Positions 16,145 to 25,532 are shown, counted from the first letter of the stretch. The stretch: DNA of 64,000 bases from Cellulosilyticum ruminicola JCM 14822 (GCF_001311925.1 NZ_BBCG01000004.1:1-64000), one strand, 5' to 3'. Numbers and translations: made by a program. The notes: generated by a model not told the origin, from the sequence alone.

Positions 16145-17521
16145 GTGCTTAAACATCCCCTTGAGCAACAATTTTCTTCTACCTTGCATCAATACAATAG
16201 CTGTGTTCAAAAAGATTATTTAAATACACTAGATTGTGCTACACTCTATACTAATAAAAAATCACAAAATCAAATTCTACTTTTTAAAATAACTAATTTT
16301 ACTACTTCAACTACTGCTCATTACTTTACTTATGTTTTTAATGCACTTGCCTCACTAAATACTACAATTGGGATTATTCTAGAACGATCCCCAAAAAAAC
16401 TTAACTTTTATATAGGTTTAAGCATTGCGCCTTCTGCTCCCACTGCTATTGAAATTTTTAACCAAGGTTTTCTTTCTACATTTCCTAATAGTAAAATAAC
16501 AGCTTATGATAGTAATCAATCTAAAGCGTTATTGAATAACTTATTTTCCCTAGAGCATATATCTACCATTACATCAACCATCGTTATTCCTAATAATACT
16601 TATACTGATACAAAATCTATTTTACAAAATTTCTCCTCACTTTTTCCTTCGGAAAACTATATTACACTTCTTTTAGCAACTCCTATTTCTAATAGTGAAA
16701 CAAAAAATTGCCTTGATACATTTATCAACCTCTTTGATTCACTTTCTCAATTTCAGCAATCCAATTTTAATTGTGGTAATAATGTTGCACATAATAAATC
16801 TCGTACAGTAACAACCAATCAATCTTCTTCTTGTGGTAGTTCCTGTACAAATACAAATTCTTCTTCTAATGGTACTAGTGCTGCCAATTATACAAATATT
16901 TCTCCTTCAACCACTGTCCCATTAGGTAATAGTACCCGTATCGTTAATATGAGTGCTACACTAAATGAGGCAATCGGTGCTAATCAAAATTCTTCTCATT
17001 CTAAAGCAAATGCAGATAATAAGAGTTGCTCTAACGGCCAATCTGAGGCGAACATGGCTGCTACCAACCTTTCTGATAGTTCTTCTATTTCCTTTTGCAA
17101 GCAAAACAAACTTGTTATAGATGCCATTGCACTTGTAAATAACCTAATTACAAGACTTACTAATAACAATGGCAGCCCTATGTTTTACTTTAATGCTTTC
17201 TTTTTAACACCTCTTGCCTCTACTTCAATTCGAGCTGGTTTTACTTATGCCGGTTTAGCCAAAGATTCCTCTCTCAACCTAGAGCCTTCCTTTATCACAA
17301 CTTGGCATACCAATCATTGTAATTTCCGTCCTTTACTTAAAGAGCTCAAAAACTTTCAAATTCCTGAGTTTAAACTACCACATAGTACAAAACACTTTAA
17401 AGCTTGCACCACAATCACTTCCCAAGAACTTGTTAATACTTTTTATTTTCCAACTACAGATTCTAAAATTATTCCCTCTACCTCAACTCCTTCTAAGTCA
17501 TCGCCCTCCTCTTCACTTTAA
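16145..17521 (+). CDS. N-terminal half of a HerA/DUF87-type ATPase, without the ATPase domain
   Basis: This 458-residue protein starts at GTG with AAAGGA 9 bases upstream. Residues about 1-190 (LNFYIGLSIAP, then FNQGFLSTFPNSKI and ENYITLLLATPIS) and about 320-440 (SFITTWHTNHCNF and ITSQELVNTFYFP) resemble, from memory, the regions before the ATP-binding core in large clostridial HerA-like ATPases. Those proteins also have a Ser-rich linker in the middle. Here residues about 200-310 are Ser/Asn/Thr-rich. The Walker A and B domain expected after residue 440 is absent, and a terminator follows at once. It could be a truncated relic or a stand-alone regulator. The function is unknown. Confidence 0.5.
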   Translation: MLKHPLEQQFSSTLHQYNSCVQKDYLNTLDCATLYTNKKSQNQILLFKITNFTTSTTAHYFTYVFNALASLNTTIGIILERSPKKLNFYIGLSIAPSAPTAIEIFNQGFLSTFPNSKITAYDSNQSKALLNNLFSLEHISTITSTIVIPNNTYTDTKSILQNFSSLFPSENYITLLLATPISNSETKNCLDTFINLFDSLSQFQQSNFNCGNNVAHNKSRTVTTNQSSSCGSSCTNTNSSSNGTSAANYTNISPSTTVPLGNSTRIVNMSATLNEAIGANQNSSHSKANADNKSCSNGQSEANMAATNLSDSSSISFCKQNKLVIDAIALVNNLITRLTNNNGSPMFYFNAFFLTPLASTSIRAGFTYAGLAKDSSLNLEPSFITTWHTNHCNFRPLLKELKNFQIPEFKLPHSTKHFKACTTITSQELVNTFYFPTTDSKIIPSTSTPSKSSPSSSL

Positions 17522-17551
17522 TTTGCTTTTTAATTTATTTCTATTTAACCT

Positions 17552-17598
17552 AGGAGATATGGCAAAATCCTACTTTGCCCTATCTCCTTTCTTGTTTT
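17552..17598 (+). terminator. Intrinsic terminator
   Basis: Hairpin GGAGATATGGCAAA pairing with TTTGCCCTATCTCC, then TTTCTTGTTTT, 31 bases after the stop codon of the HerA-type N-terminal protein. The 200 bases after it, up to 17798, are AT-rich and I see nothing else there. Confidence 0.85.
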
Positions 17599-17798
17599 AT
17601 CCCATCTAATTTATCTTATAAAAATTTTTTCAAAAAATTTCTTTGCATTTCAAGCGTTGATAATACTAATCTTTTACATATAGCACTATTTATTTTTAAT
17701 TCCTAGTAAAATAATATATTTACTTTTATTTAAATAAAGAGTATAATCTTTCTAAATTTAAAAACTATTCAATTTTCCATATCAAAAGGACTTTATAT

Positions 17799-18487
17799 AT
17801 GAACTTTAATTCTAAACTTATTCATGATGGTATTGCCGGTTTTGCTTTTACTTCTGGGCTTGCTGCTTTATCTACAGTACTTATGCTTTTTAAATCTAGT
17901 GCCCATATATTGATTTCTGATAATGTATACGGTGGTACTTTTAGAGTAGTTGATAAGGTTTTTGTAAATCTTGGCATTACTTATACTCAGGTTGATACTT
18001 CCGATTTAGAAGCTGTTAAAGATGCAATCACACCTGAAACTAAAGCTATTTTCATTGAAACACCTACTAATCCACTTATGAAATTAACTGATTTCTCTAC
18101 TATTAGCAAACTGGCTAAACTTCGCGGTTTACTTACAGTTGTTGATAATACTTTTTAACAACGCCCTATTAAGTCTAGCATTAATATTGTGGTTCATAGT
18201 GCAACTAAATATTTAGGTTGGCATAGTGATGTAATCGCTGGACTCGTTGTTGTTGCAAATCCTGAACTCAAAGAACGTATTGCCTTTTTACAAAATGCTA
18301 TTGGGGCTATTTTAGGTCCTCAAAATAGTTGCTTTCCTTCAAACACTTCCTCAAGTTAAACGTATTTATTATCCAAATATAGGTGCTATGATTTCTTTTG
18401 AATTAGATACTGCTGAGCAATCTGAACATCTCTGATATCGAAAGCATGGATAATCTTATAAATGATTTCAAACCAGCACTTGAATAA
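17799..18487 (+). pseudogene. Decayed cystathionine gamma-synthase/gamma-lyase (Cys/Met PLP enzyme) gene
   Basis: The remains follow the family order but with pieces missing. MNFNSKLIHDG jumps straight to FTSGLAALSTVL (about 50-60 residues lost). DNVYGGTFRVV, then ETPTNPLMKLTD and VVDNTF follow, then an in-frame TAA at 18156. After the stop comes VVHSATKYLGWHSDVIAG with the PLP lysine, then AILGPQNS. A frame change and a missing stretch lead to RIYYPNIGAMISFEL, and the C-terminal SDIESMDNLINDFKPALE ends at 18487. Several deletions and a stop make this a true pseudogene, unlike the single-base breaks elsewhere. The intact enzyme acts in transsulfuration between cysteine and methionine. Confidence 0.85.
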
Positions 18488-18535
18488 GATTTTATTGTAA
18501 ATAGCTATATAATTAAGATTTATTTTTTAGAAAGG

Positions 18536-18961
18536 GTGTGGAAGCTCAACAATATTTCTCCTGATAAAAATATTCATATTTTGGGTAAACTAAAATATTT
18601 TAATCCTAGTAGCTTTTTAACCCTACCTATTCCTGATCATAGTATTGATGCCATTATTTCTAGCTATGCTTTCTATCATCTTTCTGATGATAAAAAATCT
18701 AAATCAATTAAACTTCTTACAACTAAGCTTACACCTCAAGATAAGATCATTATCACAGATACAATGTATGAAACTAACGAAGTTGCTGAAGATATCTTGC
18801 AAGATAGTTTAGATAAGGGAGCTACTTCTCTTACACATGACCTAAAAACTGAATTCTATACAACTCACGCTGTACTTCGAAAAGCCTTTGCAGATAATGG
18901 CTTTTAAGTTTCTTTTCAAAAACAAAATAAATTTGTATGGCTTCTTACAGCTGAACGCTAA
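18536..18961 (+). pseudogene. Decayed YrrT-like SAM-dependent methyltransferase gene
   Basis: The frame SIDAIISSYAFYHLSDDKKSK followed by KIIITDTMYETNE, KTEFYTTHAVL and FADNGF matches the C-terminal two thirds of the YrrT-type methyltransferases. It then meets a TAA (18907), after which VSFQKQNKFVWLLTAER continues in frame to 18961. The N-terminal third with the SAM-binding loop is missing. In Bacillus yrrT lies in one operon with mtnN, mccA and mccB (methionine-to-cysteine conversion). Its remnant beside a decayed gamma-synthase/lyase suggests that a similar cluster was lost here. Confidence 0.7.
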
Positions 18962-19060
18962 TATTTAATATGTTTATTGTAAATTTACAAAATCTTCTTG
19001 CCACTTATTAACAATTAAAAACTTGTATGATATACTTTTTTAATAAAACATGCCTATTTT

Positions 19061-19094
19061 TTAGCTTATTTCATAAACTTATAAATAAGCTAAT
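19061..19094 (+). terminator. Probable intrinsic terminator
   Basis: Hairpin TTAGCTTATTT/AAATAAGCTAA followed by TTTTCTT, between the YrrT remnant and the zinc-ribbon gene. Confidence 0.6.
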
Positions 19095-19131
19095 TTTCTT
19101 ATTTATAGGCTATTAAAAGGAGGGGTATCAT

Positions 19132-20205
19132 TTGTCAGTTATTACTTATAAGTGTCCTAACTGTGGAGGTCATCTAAGCTTTGATCCTGAGACACAAAAA
19201 TCGAAATGTGATTTCTGTGACAGTACATTTACAGAAGCAGAACTTCAAGCTGCTAATAATCAGGCAGTCCATTCAGAAGATGCTAAAACTGTCATCGAAG
19301 ATGCTGGTGATTATACAGAAACATCCGAAAGTGAAGGTACATCTTTACTTTATACTTGCCCTAGCTGTGGTGCTGAAATCATTACAGACCATACTACATC
19401 TGCTATGATTTGTTGCTATTGTCATAATCCAGTTGTATTTTCTAAGCAGTTAGAAGGTGAATTTAGACCATCTAAAGTTATTCCATTTAAACTTAGTCGT
19501 CGACGTGCAGAAGATGATTTTAGAAGTTGGTGCAAAAGGAAAAAGTTCTTACCTAGCGACTTTTCATCACCATCTCAACTTGAAAAAATGGCTGGACTCT
19601 ACATTCCTTATTGGCTTGTAGACTGTGATACTTCAGGCAGTTTGAATGCAGAGGGCCGTAATATTTCTACTTGGATTAGTGGAGATTATCAATATACTAA
19701 GACAGATATTTATGCTGTACATCGCTCAGCTGATATGGACTTTTATAATATTGCTCATGATGCTTCAAGTAAAGCTGATGATCAGGTTATGGATAGCATT
19801 GGACCTTTTAACTTTGATGACCTTGCACCTTACTCATCTACTTATCTTTCAGGCTTCTTAGCTGAAAAATATGATGTCACCAAGGATGATGTTTTCCCTG
19901 AGATTAAAAGTCGTGTTGAAAAAGCTGTAGCCGTTACTTTACGTGAATCTGTTCAAGGCTATTCTACTGTTAGTGTGAAAAACACGCATACCCAAATTCA
20001 TAGGTCACGCTTTCACTATACTTTAATGCCTATATGGATGCTGACTTATCTCTATAAAGGTGAAACTTATCTCTTTGCTATGAATGGACAAACCGGTAAA
20101 TTATATGGTCGCTTACCATTAGACAAAGGCAAAGTATTTCGTTTCTCTATACTAATCTTCTTTATTACATTTATTGTTTGTTTCATAGGGGGGTTACTTA
20201 TATGA
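19132..20205 (+). CDS. Zinc-ribbon membrane-anchored protein, unknown function
   Basis: This 357-residue protein starts at TTG with AAAGGAGGGG 6 bases upstream. It has two zinc-ribbon-like motifs, CPNCGGHLSF...CDFCDSTF (residues 7-34) and CPSCGAEI...CCYCHNPVVF (about 74-102). A central domain contains IPYWLVDCD and LMPIWMLTYLYKG, and one C-terminal membrane helix (FSILIFFITFIVCFIGGLL) closes it. This layout occurs in TFIIB-type zinc-ribbon proteins of Firmicutes, often next to TPM-domain proteins, as here. Its stop overlaps the next start (ATGA). The function is not established. Confidence 0.7.
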   Translation: MSVITYKCPNCGGHLSFDPETQKSKCDFCDSTFTEAELQAANNQAVHSEDAKTVIEDAGDYTETSESEGTSLLYTCPSCGAEIITDHTTSAMICCYCHNPVVFSKQLEGEFRPSKVIPFKLSRRRAEDDFRSWCKRKKFLPSDFSSPSQLEKMAGLYIPYWLVDCDTSGSLNAEGRNISTWISGDYQYTKTDIYAVHRSADMDFYNIAHDASSKADDQVMDSIGPFNFDDLAPYSSTYLSGFLAEKYDVTKDDVFPEIKSRVEKAVAVTLRESVQGYSTVSVKNTHTQIHRSRFHYTLMPIWMLTYLYKGETYLFAMNGQTGKLYGRLPLDKGKVFRFSILIFFITFIVCFIGGLLI

Positions 20206-21080
20206 GAAATTTAAAATGTACTTTAAGTCATCCTTTAATGGGATTAATGAGTTTATTATTATGTCTTTTGATGCTTATACCAATGCCTCTTAAAGCAGCT
20301 TTACCAAATCAAAGCATTTATGATTATGCTGCTTTGTTTACTGATGAGGAAGTTCAAAGTCTTCAAACTCAAATCAATGAAATTCGTGCCACATATCATA
20401 TGGATGCTTTCATTTTAACCACAGATGATGCGCAAGGTAAAACAAGTATGGCATTTGCTGATGATTTTTTCTTTGATTTAGGCTATGGTAATGCTAAAGC
20501 TAATGGTATATTAATGCTTATTGATATGGATAATCGCCAAGTATGGATGTCTTCTTCAGGTTCTGCTATTTCATATTTTACAGACGCACGTATTCAATTG
20601 ATTTATGAAAAGGTTAGATCAAAACTTAGTGATGGCGAATATTATGATGCTAGTAAGTTGTTCTTAAATAAAGTTGAGCTGATTGTTTCTTCACCTATTC
20701 CTGTAAGTTCTTCTGAACAAACTTCACTACCTAAAGCAAAACTGACAGCTACAGATTATTTAATGCGAGGTGGCATTTCTGCACTTATTGCATTTATCGT
20801 TTCACTGATTACTTATTTCAGTATATGTCATAGTTATACACATCCTAAATTTACACAACCTGTTACTACTCCAGATCGCAGTTCAGTCAATTACACAGAG
20901 AAACAAGATAGGTTTATGCATAGTCACACCACTAAGATTCGCCTTCAAAAAAATGATACTCATGATTCTGGCGGTGGCGGAAGTTCTACCATAGCTCTAG
21001 TGGTGGTGGTACATTTGGTGGCGGTGGTGGAAGCTTCTAGATTCTTTAAAGCTGTATTACAAAAGATTTTACATTTATAA
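20202..21080 (+). CDS. TPM-domain (YgcG-like) membrane protein, C-terminus frameshifted
   Basis: I start it at ATG 20202, which overlaps the previous stop codon and has GGGGGG upstream. A signal segment ends near KAALPNQS. A TPM domain follows (IYDYAALFTDEEVQSLQ to about residue 150), then a membrane helix (ISALIAFIVSLITYF). The usual Gly/Ser tail is broken. After GGGGSS the reading frame shifts, whereas one added T near 20985 would restore YHSSSGGGTFGGGGGSF and a stop at 21040 (279 residues). As read, the frame continues to 21080 with an unrelated hydrophobic tail. The family has been linked to envelope protein quality control. The role here is unknown. Confidence 0.75.
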   Translation: MRNLKCTLSHPLMGLMSLLLCLLMLIPMPLKAALPNQSIYDYAALFTDEEVQSLQTQINEIRATYHMDAFILTTDDAQGKTSMAFADDFFFDLGYGNAKANGILMLIDMDNRQVWMSSSGSAISYFTDARIQLIYEKVRSKLSDGEYYDASKLFLNKVELIVSSPIPVSSSEQTSLPKAKLTATDYLMRGGISALIAFIVSLITYFSICHSYTHPKFTQPVTTPDRSSVNYTEKQDRFMHSHTTKIRLQKNDTHDSGGGGSSTIALVVVVHLVAVVEASRFFKAVLQKILHL

Positions 21081-21091
21081 GATAATAAACT

Positions 21092-21138
21092 AAAAGGAGT
21101 GTCACGAAATAGTTTATCAATTTCGTAACACTCCTTTT
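21092..21138. terminator. Bidirectional terminator between convergent genes
   Basis: Long hairpin AAAAGGAGTGT...ACACTCCTTTT with an internal CACGAAAT/ATTTCGT stem, A-rich on the left and T-rich on the right. It lies between the TPM-protein gene and the GNAT gene. Confidence 0.8.
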
Positions 21139-21638
21139 TATTTACCAGCGATTTTACTTCTGCGCTCCATAACTACTGTATCTCTCCAAATACCATCTGC
21201 GTCTTGAGCAATACGTTCTCTCGTTCCAATTTCTCGAAAGCCGCATTTTTTATGTAAAGCAAGACTCACCTCATTAACTTCAAGGATTACAGAGTATAAT
21301 GTCCATATGTCTAATTTTTCTGTTTCTTCAATAGTCTTCATCATAAGTAAGTAGCCTATTTGATTGCCCCTTGCTTCTTCTGCCACATAAATACTCACTT
21401 CAACTACACCTCTATAAACATATCTACTACTTGTAGGACTTAATGCAATCCATCCCATGACTCTATCTTCTTCATCTACTGCAACGAATCTACATTCCTT
21501 TAAATGGCCTTGATCCCAAGCTTCATATTCTGGTGCTTCAGTTTGAAAGGTTGCTTTCTTAGTTGCAATGCCTTGTAAATAAATTGCTCTTACTCTATTC
21601 CAATCTTCTCTTTTCATCTCTCGTATTTTATAATTCAT
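21138..21638 (-). CDS. GNAT family N-acetyltransferase (phosphinothricin acetyltransferase-like)
   Basis: This 166-residue acetyltransferase has YKIREMKREDWNRVRAIY at the start, VEVSIYVAEEARGNQIGYLLM (acetyl-CoA loop, R/Q-x-x-G-x-G/Y type) near residue 80 and the end motif LHKKCGFREIGTRERIAQDADGIWRDTVVME. The pattern matches the Pat/MddA group, whose members acetylate phosphinothricin, methionine sulfoximine or methionine sulfone. The specific substrate is unknown. Confidence 0.82.
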   Translation of the reverse strand: MNYKIREMKREDWNRVRAIYLQGIATKKATFQTEAPEYEAWDQGHLKECRFVAVDEEDRVMGWIALSPTSSRYVYRGVVEVSIYVAEEARGNQIGYLLMMKTIEETEKLDIWTLYSVILEVNEVSLALHKKCGFREIGTRERIAQDADGIWRDTVVMERRSKIAGK

Positions 21639-21695
21639 CTATTTTTCCTCTTTATATTTTTTGTAATTATATACCTTTATGCAGTATCTGTATAT

Positions 21696-21748
21696 AAAAA
21701 ATCACCTATGGATTAGACCTATCTTCTGCTAATCTATAGATGGCTTTT
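21696..21748 (-). terminator. Terminator of the NUDIX gene
   Basis: Minus-strand imperfect hairpin GCCATCTATAGATTAG...CTAATCCATAGGTGAT followed by TTTTTT, 30 bases after the NUDIX stop codon. Confidence 0.7.
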
Positions 21749-21781
21749 ATTTCTATTGGTTTTATCTCTATTTGAAGATAC

Positions 21782-22354
21782 TTATTTATTGGCTACATAC
21801 TCATGTGCTTTTTTAATGAGCTTTTTATATACTTCTATAATTTGTGGTTCATTACTATATTTCTCAATCTCATCTATAGGTATCCATCTTACACCACTAT
21901 TTTCTACTTCGTTAATATAAAGCTCTTGTTCTTCATCAGCAATTAAAATATAAGCTGCTGAAAGATGCATATGGGTTGGCACATAAGCGCCTTTTTTAAC
22001 GTGTCCCCATACAGGTAAAATGTCTATACTTGCAATGTCTGACATGAGTGGCTCAATGTTTTTAACACCAGTTTCTTCTTTTGCTTCTTTCATTGCCACA
22101 TAAAGTAAATCATCATCTCCATCAGCATGGCCACCCGTCCATGCCCATGTTTTATAAATATTATGATGTACCATAAGTGTTTTATCTAATGATTTATTTA
22201 AAATAAAGCCAGAACTTGTCATATGTCCAAGTTCATTTTCTCTAAGTAAAATGTTATGTGGGTAGTCTTCAATATACTTTAAAATTACTCGTTTTTCTGC
22301 TGCTTCTTGTTCATTAACAGGATTGTATGCTTTAATGGCATCAATATAGTTCAT
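21782..22354 (-). CDS. NUDIX hydrolase
   Basis: This 190-residue protein has the NUDIX box GGHADGDDDLLYVAMKEAKEETGV (about residues 75-98), with the AKEETG core. Such enzymes hydrolyse nucleoside diphosphates linked to another group. The substrate is not predictable. GILNKSLDKTLMVHH-type strands before the box are normal for the fold. It is a single gene upstream of a terminator and downstream of clpA on the same strand, 42 bases apart, so it may share some clpSA transcript. Confidence 0.85.
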   Translation of the reverse strand: MNYIDAIKAYNPVNEQEAAEKRVILKYIEDYPHNILLRENELGHMTSSGFILNKSLDKTLMVHHNIYKTWAWTGGHADGDDDLLYVAMKEAKEETGVKNIEPLMSDIASIDILPVWGHVKKGAYVPTHMHLSAAYILIADEEQELYINEVENSGVRWIPIDEIEKYSNEPQIIEVYKKLIKKAHEYVANK

Positions 22355-22395
22355 TTGCTTTCTCCTTCTGTATAACTGGTTTCTTATTAATTGCC

Positions 22396-24696
22396 TTATA
22401 CTTCTTCCTTCTTTGCACTTTCTTTAAACGTTAACTTAAATGCCTTATCTACCACTGTTACTTTGCAACTTCCACCATCAACTAACTTGCCGAATAAGAT
22501 TTCATCTACTAAAAGTAGTTTAAGTTCATCTTCAATAAGTCTTGCAATTTCCCTTGCACCAAATTCTGTAGAAATACCTTTTTCAGCAATGTATGTGACG
22601 CACTTCTTATCAAATGTAAGGGTAATATTTTTCTCTTTAAGAATTTCCTTAAATTTATTTAACTCTTTCTTCGCAATGAGATCTGCCATAGCTGAATCAA
22701 TATGATTAAATACCACAACACTGCTTAATCTATTTCTAAATTCAGGTGTGAATACCTTTTTCACTTCATCTTGAATCGCATCTCCTGTGATGCTTCTTTC
22801 ACCGAAACCTACAAGTTTCTTACCAATTCTAGAAGCTCCAGCATTAGAAGTCATGATTAAAATAACATTTCTAAAATCAGCCTTTCTACCTTGATTGTCT
22901 GTAAGAGTAGCATAATCCATGACTTGTAATAAAATATTAAAAATGTCTTGGTGTGCTTTCTCGATTTCATCTAATAAAAGGACACAGTATGGTGTCTTAC
23001 GAATGGCATCTGTTAGAAGTCCACCTTCTTCATAACCTACATAGCCTGGTGGTGAACCGATAAGTTTAGATGCGGTATGTTTCTCTGTGTACTCACTCAT
23101 ATCAAATCGAATCAGTTTTACACCTAACTCTTTAGCTAAACATTTTGCAATCTCTGTTTTACCTACACCAGTAGGTCCTACAAATAGGAAGTTAGCTACT
23201 GATTTATTGCCATCGCTAAGTCCTGCTCTAGATAGTTTAATAGATTTAACGATTTGTTTAATGGCCTGATCTTGCCCGAAGATTTGTCCTTTAAGGACTC
23301 CTTCAAGTTGTTTAAGTGCTGTTACTTCTTTCTTCTCTACTGTTTGCTTAGGAATATGACAAATCTTAGAAAGTGTCTCTTGAATCATATCTAAATCAAT
23401 AACTTTCTTCTTACCTTTTTTGCCTTTAACCGTATTGCAAGCACCTGTCTCATCAATAAGGTCAATCGCCTTATCAGGTAAAAATCTATCATTAATATAC
23501 TGCTGACTTAATTCAGCAGCCGCCTTAATCGCTTCATCTGTATAAGTTACACCATGATATTTTTCATAATGTGGCTTAAGTCCTTGTAAAATCTGTATTG
23601 TTTCTTCTACTGTTGGTTCTTTAACTTCTACTGTTTGGAAACGTCTTACTAAACCTTTATCTTTTTCAAAGTACTTTTTGTACTCTTCGTAAGTTGTAGC
23701 ACCTATAAATTTAATCTGTCCATCTGTTAAATACGGTTTGAGAAGATTTGAGGCATCTAAAGAACCGCCGCCTAAAGCTCCTGCACCTACTATGTTATGA
23801 ATCTCATCAATATAAACGATAGGTTTATCTAACTTTTTAAGACTATCTAATATCTTCTTGAGCCGTTTCTCAAAATCACCACGATATTGTGTTCCCGCAA
23901 GTACACTTCCTAAATCTAAAGAATAAATTTGTGCACCCTTTAATAAATCAGGCACTTTGCCTTCATTAATGTATTTCGCAAGACCTAATGTAAGCTTAGT
24001 TTTACCAACGCCAGGTTCACCTACATGAATTGGATTATTTTTTTGTTTTCTACAAAGCACTTGGATTGTTCGAATGATTAAATCTTCTCTTCCTACAAGT
24101 GGTTCATCTGCTTTTTCCGCTTCTTTATTTAAATTTGTAATATACTGCTCAAAGCCTGAAGGCATACCTTCCTCTTCTTCCTCATCTTGAGCCGCTTCTT
24201 CTTCAACATACTGAGCTGCTGTAGATTTAGCTAATTCACCTTTACTTGTCTTGATTAAACTATGTCCTTTTTCTTCATCTTCTAAATGACATAATTCAAA
24301 TAATAAATCACGCTTTGTTACACCTTGTTCTAAGATATAATACACACCGTAGTTTTCAGGTAAGTCCATAATTCCTGCTAATAAATGATCTACTTCTATT
24401 TGATTTTTACCACTGTTAAGTACTTGTTCTGAAGCTCTTAAAAGTGCTTGCTGAACACTGAAACTTTCAATAGGTTCTATCTCTTCAAATTTCTCCATTG
24501 TCTCATCTAAATAAGCTGCGATATTACTCCTTAAAAGACTAATATCTCCACCACAGCTTTCAAATGCTTCTTTGAAAATCTTTTGCCCACACATTACTAA
24601 AATAATATGTTCTGGTGTAATATATTCGTGACCTAATTTAGCTGCTAACTCGTTAGCTTTTGCAATAATCTTGCCTACTAATGCTGATATATACAT
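22396..24696 (-). CDS. clpA: ATP-dependent Clp protease ATP-binding subunit ClpA
   Basis: This 766-residue AAA+ unfoldase has an N-terminal Clp-N repeat domain (residues 1-140, HEYITPEHIILVM), a first AAA module with Walker A GEPGVGKT near 230 and IVYIDEIHNIVGAGA, and a second module with GPTGVGKTE near 510 and LLLDEIEKAH. There is no ClpB-type middle coiled coil. It feeds substrates to ClpP for degradation and works with ClpS. It starts 2 bases after the clpS stop codon. Confidence 0.96.
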   Translation of the reverse strand: MYISALVGKIIAKANELAAKLGHEYITPEHIILVMCGQKIFKEAFESCGGDISLLRSNIAAYLDETMEKFEEIEPIESFSVQQALLRASEQVLNSGKNQIEVDHLLAGIMDLPENYGVYYILEQGVTKRDLLFELCHLEDEEKGHSLIKTSKGELAKSTAAQYVEEEAAQDEEEEEGMPSGFEQYITNLNKEAEKADEPLVGREDLIIRTIQVLCRKQKNNPIHVGEPGVGKTKLTLGLAKYINEGKVPDLLKGAQIYSLDLGSVLAGTQYRGDFEKRLKKILDSLKKLDKPIVYIDEIHNIVGAGALGGGSLDASNLLKPYLTDGQIKFIGATTYEEYKKYFEKDKGLVRRFQTVEVKEPTVEETIQILQGLKPHYEKYHGVTYTDEAIKAAAELSQQYINDRFLPDKAIDLIDETGACNTVKGKKGKKKVIDLDMIQETLSKICHIPKQTVEKKEVTALKQLEGVLKGQIFGQDQAIKQIVKSIKLSRAGLSDGNKSVANFLFVGPTGVGKTEIAKCLAKELGVKLIRFDMSEYTEKHTASKLIGSPPGYVGYEEGGLLTDAIRKTPYCVLLLDEIEKAHQDIFNILLQVMDYATLTDNQGRKADFRNVILIMTSNAGASRIGKKLVGFGERSITGDAIQDEVKKVFTPEFRNRLSSVVVFNHIDSAMADLIAKKELNKFKEILKEKNITLTFDKKCVTYIAEKGISTEFGAREIARLIEDELKLLLVDEILFGKLVDGGSCKVTVVDKAFKLTFKESAKKEEV

Positions 24697-24698
24697 AT

Positions 24699-24998
24699 TT
24701 ACACCTCTTCTACGCTAAGTTTAAATGGGAAACCTTCTTCTTTTGCCCAAGCCATTGCTGTCCCAGCTTTAGTCATGGCAATGTCATAAGAATAAATACC
24801 TGCAATCCCACTTCCTTTCTGATGTACTTCTAACATAACTTTGTTAGCATCCTCTAGTTTTTTATTAAAGATTTGTGTCAGTACCTCTATGACAAATTCC
24901 ATAGTCGTATAGTCGTCATTATACATTACAACCTTATACTGTTTAGGCTTTTTAATCTTTGCCTTATTCTTCTGACTTACTATGTGTTTTGGTTCCAT
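24699..24998 (-). CDS. clpS: ClpS adaptor of ClpA
   Basis: This 99-residue adaptor has the conserved core YKVVMYNDDYTTMEFVIEVL and the following VHQKGSGIAGIYSYDIA, typical of ClpS. It delivers N-end-rule substrates to ClpAP. It is the first gene of the clpSA pair. The region just before the ATG contains a tandem repeat of its ribosome-binding sequence (see findings). Confidence 0.95.
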   Translation of the reverse strand: MEPKHIVSQKNKAKIKKPKQYKVVMYNDDYTTMEFVIEVLTQIFNKKLEDANKVMLEVHQKGSGIAGIYSYDIAMTKAGTAMAWAKEEGFPFKLSVEEV

Positions 24999-25265
24999 AT
25001 TCCTTCCTTACTTCCTTCCTTACTTACTCATTCTATCTTTATTGTAGCACAAAGTAATAAAAAAGGCGTGTTTCACTCATATGCTTACGAATAAAACTCA
25101 CCTTTTTATAATTTATCTCATACTATTACTTATGCTATTTTCTTCTTATTTATACCTTAGTAATTTACTTAAAATATGTATACTTTGATAAGCACTCCAT
25201 AAGCTTAGATAAATTTTGCTTTTTGAATTTGATTCTTATGGAAGTTTATACCTTAATAGTTTCCC

Positions 25266-25532
25266 TTATATAATGATTGTATACTTTTTCAAGTCCACTA
25301 CTGTAATATTCCATTTGTTAATAACAACTTGGTGCATAAATCTTTTAATAATAATCTGACTGTCTGTAATCTCAATTTCTTTAATCGATATCCATGTAAA
25401 ATAAAATGCAATCCATATAATAAGTATACTTATTGTTCTAATACAATCCTTAGACCAAAGACTTGCTATGACCACAAATGTCACAAGTCCAATAATAAAG
25501 TTCTTTTTCGCCATTTCCCTCAAGTAATTCAA
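25266..25532 (-). CDS. Small membrane protein, unknown
   Basis: This 88-residue frame has two hydrophobic segments (FIIGLVTFVVIASLW and ISILIIWIAFYFTWI), followed by a short beta-rich tail (ITDSQIIIKRFMHQVVINKWNITVVDL) like a bacterial PH-type domain strand pattern. The start is uncertain. The longest frame uses TTG at 25532, while an internal ATG six codons later has GAGGGA only 1 base before it. It may be a small PH-domain membrane protein. I do not recognise a family with confidence. The 230 bases between it and clpS hold only a weak hairpin near 25060-25116. Confidence 0.4.
   Translation of the reverse strand: MNYLREMAKKNFIIGLVTFVVIASLWSKDCIRTISILIIWIAFYFTWISIKEIEITDSQIIIKRFMHQVVINKWNITVVDLKKYTIII

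Noticed and set aside
25060-25116. Terminator upstream of clpS
   Set aside because: The AAAAGGCGTG...CACCTTTTT stem is imperfect with a long loop. It may end the 25266 gene's transcript, but the pairing is too weak to list as a feature.
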